Source of the DNA: Caldilineaceae bacterium
GTDB lineage: Bacteria; Chloroflexota; Anaerolineae; Caldilineales; Caldilineaceae
Reading direction: 5' to 3'
Assembly: GCA_022821545.1 (NCBI GenBank)
Contig: JAJEDJ010000039.1
Coordinates: forward strand, 1-46,790
Length of the DNA stretch: 46,790 nucleotides
The position numbers and the translations under genes are program-made. Below are positions 44,517 through 46,790 of this stretch, piece after piece. The first letter of the stretch is position 1, and each line of letters begins with the position of its first letter. The notes under the pieces are model-generated. The model did no database searches, was not told the DNA's origin, and worked only from the letters and a program-made list of their open reading frames with translations.

Positions 44517-44779
44517 GGCTTCTCTTCGACCAGAACCTTCCTCCTCGACCCAAAAGAAACTTGGGGGGCTTGTTTCCGGGTGCCCTCCACGTCAGAGATG
44601 TCGGTCTTGCTACCGCTGAGGATCTCGCGATCTGGGAATATGCAAAAGGGCACGGGGATACGGACACGGCCGGCCTTCTCAGCGTTGCGGTGGGCCGGTT
44701 TTGTCTTTCCCGGGTTTTGCCAAAAGCGGAAATAACGGAAATTGCGCAGTGCTGGCGGCGCGCTCATTTTTTCCGGTAG
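44513..44779 (+). pseudogene. DUF5615 PIN-like toxin, truncated
   Basis: 88 codons. Residues 1-48 match DUF5615 toxins (MRLLFDQNLPPR; LFPGALHVRDVGLA; IWEYAKGHG). Homology then stops abruptly at about 44656 and the rest is unrelated, Arg/Cys-rich text antisense to a phage-like segment. Family members run to roughly 110-120 residues with another acidic active-site Asp after this point, so the toxin should be inactive. The break marks the left junction of the inserted fragment. Confidence 0.78.
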
Positions 44780-45315
44780 CGGCGCCTTTCCGCTTCCGCG
44801 TCTGCTTCCTCTTCCTGCCTGTCCTGCCTGTCGAGTCTGTCCAGCAGGTGGGTTGCCGCGCGGATATCGCCGCCGAGAGCCGCCGTCCGCAACACATTGA
44901 CCATTTCGGTACGTGCCCAGCGGCGGCCGCGTTTGATCGTCTTCATCACGACGCGTATCGCCTCCGGCACCTTCTCACCCACGCCCAGCGCCTTCCGCTG
45001 CTCGTCAGTCAGTCTTTGCGCGTCAATGTCGTTGGCGAGGTTGCGCGTCATCGTGCGCCAGTGCCTCAGCGTTCGGTCGGTGCAGCCGATCAGTTCGGCC
45101 AGGTCGCGCCAGCTTGCGCCGCAGGCGGCCGCGTACTCCAATTCGGCCTGCGTGCAGCGCACCTGGATGCGCTGTATCCGGCCCCCCTTCTTGACGATTG
45201 CATCGTCCCACTCGCGCGCCGCGTCGGCGTCAATCGGCGGCTGCGGCCGCAGTTGGCGTTTCGTAGTCAGACTGGCATCAGCCGCGGCCTCAATGTGTCC
45301 TGTCTTCTTCTTCAT
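44764..45315 (-). CDS. HTH protein, phage small-terminase-like (tentative)
   Basis: 183 aa. An N-terminal Lys/Ala-rich tail, then an HTH-like stretch CGASWRDLAELIGCTDRTLRHW (written in part: SWRDLAELIGCTDRTLRHW), a helical region VPEAIRVVMKTIKRGRRWAR and a charged, coiled C-terminal tail rich in Arg/Glu. The HTH plus helical layout resembles phage terminase small subunits, but no family is certain. ATG 45315 is preferred; upstream sequence in this frame overlaps the resolvase remnant. Its TGA overlaps an ATG (44767) of a second minus-strand frame that runs into the toxin gene after about 37 codons, suggesting a truncated phage operon. Confidence 0.55.
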   Translation of the reverse strand: MKKKTGHIEAAADASLTTKRQLRPQPPIDADAAREWDDAIVKKGGRIQRIQVRCTQAELEYAAACGASWRDLAELIGCTDRTLRHWRTMTRNLANDIDAQRLTDEQRKALGVGEKVPEAIRVVMKTIKRGRRWARTEMVNVLRTAALGGDIRAATHLLDRLDRQDRQEEEADAEAERRRYRKK

Positions 45316-45404
45316 GCTCTGTTTTCCTGGTCTCCGGGTCAGCGCAGGCCGGCCTTGCGAGCGATCTGGTAGACGCCTTGCTTGCCAAAGGCGCCGCCGT
45401 TGCG

Positions 45405-45517
45405 GGCGCGTATAGAGTGACCTTGCGTTTCCGGGCTTCGAGGGTAAGTCCGCATAGGGCTTGTTCGTGTGTGGAGACGCGGACATAGCCAAACGATTTA
45501 CTTTGTGGTTCGGTCAT
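45405..45517 (-). pseudogene. Serine recombinase (resolvase) N-terminal remnant
   Basis: The minus-strand frame from 45517 begins SFGYVRVSTHEQALCGLTL and continues to KVTLYA. This is the N-terminus of a small serine recombinase, with the nucleophilic Ser in RVS. Homology is lost after about 37 residues; the following text is out of frame (ARNGGAFGKQGVYQIARKAG in another frame looks like an HTH end). The catalytic core is missing. A good promoter sits just upstream. Confidence 0.72.
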
Positions 45518-45549
45518 GGTTGTGGCCCCTTGCTCATTCGTGAAATTGT

Positions 45550-45578
45550 ATTCTATAACACGCCTGTTCTAAAGTCAA
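45550..45578 (-). promoter_or_regulatory. Promoter of the resolvase remnant
   Basis: On the minus strand TTGACT (45578-45573), exactly 17 bases, TAGAAT (45555-45550). Five of six bases at each element. It would transcribe the resolvase stub and the phage-like HTH gene. Confidence 0.65.
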
Positions 45579-45751
45579 ACCGAGCGACCTGCCCGGCTGC
45601 CGTCAATGGGAAGAGGTATATAATATATTTTTTGTTGGACGAACAACCGCGCAAATGACCCACCTGTGACTGGAATACAGAGAGTGGCGCTGGTGATGAA
45701 CACAACCTTTCCCCATAGGTTGGACATTTCCCACTCCCTGAATTCGTAATG

Positions 45752-45757
45752 TATACT
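45752..45757 (+). promoter_or_regulatory. Candidate tRNA-Val -10 element
   Basis: TATACT 13 bases before the tRNA 5' end. No convincing -35 at 16-19 bases. Confidence 0.4.
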
Positions 45758-45769
45758 ATGGCCTCAACT

Positions 45770-45843
45770 GGGCGGTTAGCTCAGCTGGTTAGAGCGATTC
45801 CCTTACAAGGAATAGGTCGGCGGTTCGAGTCCGTCACCGCCCA
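45770..45843 (+). tRNA. tRNA-Val (anticodon UAC)
   Basis: A 74-base tRNA. Acceptor stem GGGCGGT with ACCGCCC, D-arm GCTC...GAGC with GGTT in the loop, anticodon stem ATTCC/GGAAT with loop CTTACAA (anticodon TAC), T-arm GGCGG-TTCGAGT-CCGTC with one G-T pair, discriminator A. The 3' CCA is not encoded (CTA follows). The locus is flanked by mobile remnants, consistent with tRNA genes as integration hotspots. Confidence 0.95.
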
Positions 45844-46190
45844 CTAAACTACATATGTTTTTGGACCCCTGTGGTGGTTTTCCTAGAGTGAGCCAAGATT
45901 GACCTGCCCCCTGAGCGTAACATCGCCCCCCCCGCTTGTTCGTTCGCGACGCCGGCGTCCCATCACGGCGGCATACCACCCCCTGATGGGTATGCCACAA
46001 GATGCAGACGTGAAGCCCCCCGGCTACTTCGGCGCGTGGGCGTCGAAATACCGCTGGCGACAACGGGCGGCCGTACGAGATCAGATTTTCAACCGGCTTG
46101 CGGTTGTGGCTCCCGTGCAAGAGCGGGCAGCGGCCGACAAGCGGACGGTAGAAACGGCGAACAGATTGCATGACATTATCGAACCGGGCT
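45844..46190. other. Unassigned interval with possible IS end
   Basis: No gene is supported here. TGACCTGCCCCCTGAG at 45900-45915 resembles the terminal bases of some IS3-family elements. A perfect 8-bp inverted repeat GGCATACC/GGTATGCC is at 45970-45977 and 45989-45996. The open minus-strand frame over the tRNA is an antisense artefact. Confidence 0.35.
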
Positions 46191-46480
46191 GCGCGCGAGT
46201 GGCTTGGACGGGTGGGAGCCAGGACGCTCTATATCGAGCCTGGGTCGCCGTGGGAGAACGGCTTGCGAGTTTCAACGGGAAGTTGAGGGACGAACTGCTG
46301 GACAGGGAGCTCTTCTACACGTTGCTGGAGGTGCGTGTGCTGACGGAGCGCTACAGGCGGACTTACAACCGAATCAGACCGCACAGTTCTCTGGGCTATC
46401 GGCCGCCGGCGCCTGAGGCCCTCTTGCCTGCCGACCCTGTCCCCGTGCTTGTCGGACTAACATATCATGTGGTACAAACG
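46191..46480 (+). pseudogene. IS3-family transposase (orfB) 3' remnant, frameshifted
   Basis: Two frames together spell the DDE-domain end of an IS3 orfB. 46191-46260 gives AREWLGRVGARTLYIEPGSPWENG, shown here as REWLGRVGARTLYIEPGSP; from 46265 the next frame continues SFNGKLRDELLDRELFYTL and YNRIRPHSSLGYRPPAPEA. A few bases are missing at the join (around 46259-46264), destroying the frame. The 5' part of the gene is absent. The right part is interrupted by the group II intron at 46480/46481. Confidence 0.82.
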
Positions 46481-46790
46481 GTGCGCCGTGTCACGGCACA
46501 ATTTCTAGCCTGGATACCAGGCTTAGGAGCAGGATATCCTAAAGGTCAACTGTCTTACCCTGACCCTGGCAACAGGGGAAGTTCTCGAAAGAGTAAGGGG
46601 ACAACAGCATGACAGTAAAGCCGGAGAGTAGGACAGTCACAAGAATACTAGACCGGCAAGACCTGCGACCTATGACTATGAAAGGAACCCTAGCGTCCAT
46701 CTGGAGCAAACCACATCCAAGGGAAAAGTGACTGATACCCGAACCCCATAGAAATCCGAATGATGTTTGTTCGGATTCCCACCACACTCA
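46481..46790 (+). mobile_element. Group II intron, 5' part (domain I), running off the window
   Basis: The 5' end is GTGCGCC at 46481, matching the GUGYG consensus. Just upstream, IBS1 CAAACG (46475-46480) pairs with EBS1 TGTTTG (46764-46769; one G-T pair), which lies in the loop of a perfect 8-bp hairpin AATCCGAA/TTCGGATT (46753-46760, 46770-46777), as EBS1 does in domain I. IBS2 ATGTGGT (46467-46473) is the exact complement of EBS2 ACCACAT (46710-46716). Domain I also shows a CTC-GAAA-GAG tetraloop hairpin and AGCCTGG-ATA-CCAGGCT (46507-46523). The rest of the intron and any reverse transcriptase lie beyond the window. The text resembles bacterial chloroplast-like introns, from memory. Confidence 0.85.

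Larger units (their letters stand above)
45316..45769. other. Intergenic region with resolvase stub and strong minus-strand promoter
   Basis: Apart from the resolvase remnant and its promoter, this gap holds an AT-rich patch (45617-45632) with TATAAT but no paired -35, a TTGTTggacgAACAA inverted repeat nearby, and the -10 of the tRNA gene. Confidence 0.45.

Noticed and set aside
45803..46171. Minus-strand open frame ending GGDGLEPPTYSL
   Set aside because: Its C-terminus is the antisense of the tRNA-Val gene, a well-known spurious translation; the rest has no domain.
46539..46787. 82-codon minus-strand open frame at the right edge
   Set aside because: Antisense to the group II intron domain I; no similarity to a protein family.
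1..46790. CRISPR array or rRNA genes
   Set aside because: No regularly spaced direct repeats of 24-40 bases and no rRNA-like conserved stretches were seen.

Overview
The window is about 46.8 kb of a moderately GC-rich bacterial chromosome. The gene content fits a heterotrophic Chloroflexota member, perhaps of the Caldilineales type often found in marine or sponge metagenomes. That placement is inferred from gene style: an FMN-dependent type 2 IPP isomerase, a NifJ-like PFOR cut into two chains beside a PDH complex, several enolase-superfamily, PhyH and 2-hydroxyacid dehydrogenase genes, and a membrane HTH protein coupled to FtsK. No rRNA is present to confirm it.

Layout. 1-2.0 kb is decayed: a transposase 3' remnant with a nonsense codon, one intact Gfo/Idh/MocA oxidoreductase and a frameshifted recQ scrap. 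2.0-4.8 kb (minus) holds two tandem CNNM/CorC-type CBS membrane proteins. A DPPR-synthase-like UbiA prenyltransferase diverges from them. 6.0-10.9 kb (minus) is lon followed by a PHP-AlbA_2 protein. 11.3-23.3 kb is a catabolic and accessory block: enolase-superfamily enzyme, two PhyH dioxygenase-like proteins, two 2-hydroxyacid dehydrogenases, a YtkA/FixH-like lipoprotein with a di-heme peroxidase, a glycosyltransferase, MOSC, a methyltransferase, an HSL esterase, an aldo/keto reductase and a VOC-like protein. 23.6-31.4 kb is central metabolism: a two-gene PFOR, a strong terminator, then pyruvate dehydrogenase E1alpha, E1beta and E2. 31.5-34.9 kb has a fused type 2 IPP isomerase/polyprenyl diphosphate synthase divergent from an acyl carrier protein, then a MobA-like gene. 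35-43.3 kb is a same-strand run: radical SAM protein, PgeF/laccase-domain protein, an unknown membrane protein, a multi-TM GAF-HTH protein and FtsK/SpoIIIE. An acetoacetate decarboxylase-like gene follows.

44.2-46.8 kb is an insertion hotspot. A DUF433/DUF5615 toxin-antitoxin pair has its toxin cut off by a phage-like fragment carrying an HTH gene and a resolvase stub. Next come tRNA-Val(UAC), a frameshifted IS3-type transposase remnant and, at the right edge, the 5' part of a group II intron whose EBS1 and EBS2 pair with IBS1 and IBS2 immediately upstream of its GTGCG start.

Most notable items: the group II intron with a base-resolved 5' splice site; the IPP isomerase-prenyl synthase fusion driven from a promoter that overlaps the ACP promoter; two PhyH-type proteins whose expected His-x-Asp iron motif reads His-x-Gly; and a membrane-tethered HTH regulator overlapping ftsK. 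All functional calls come from motif reading; no database search was possible.
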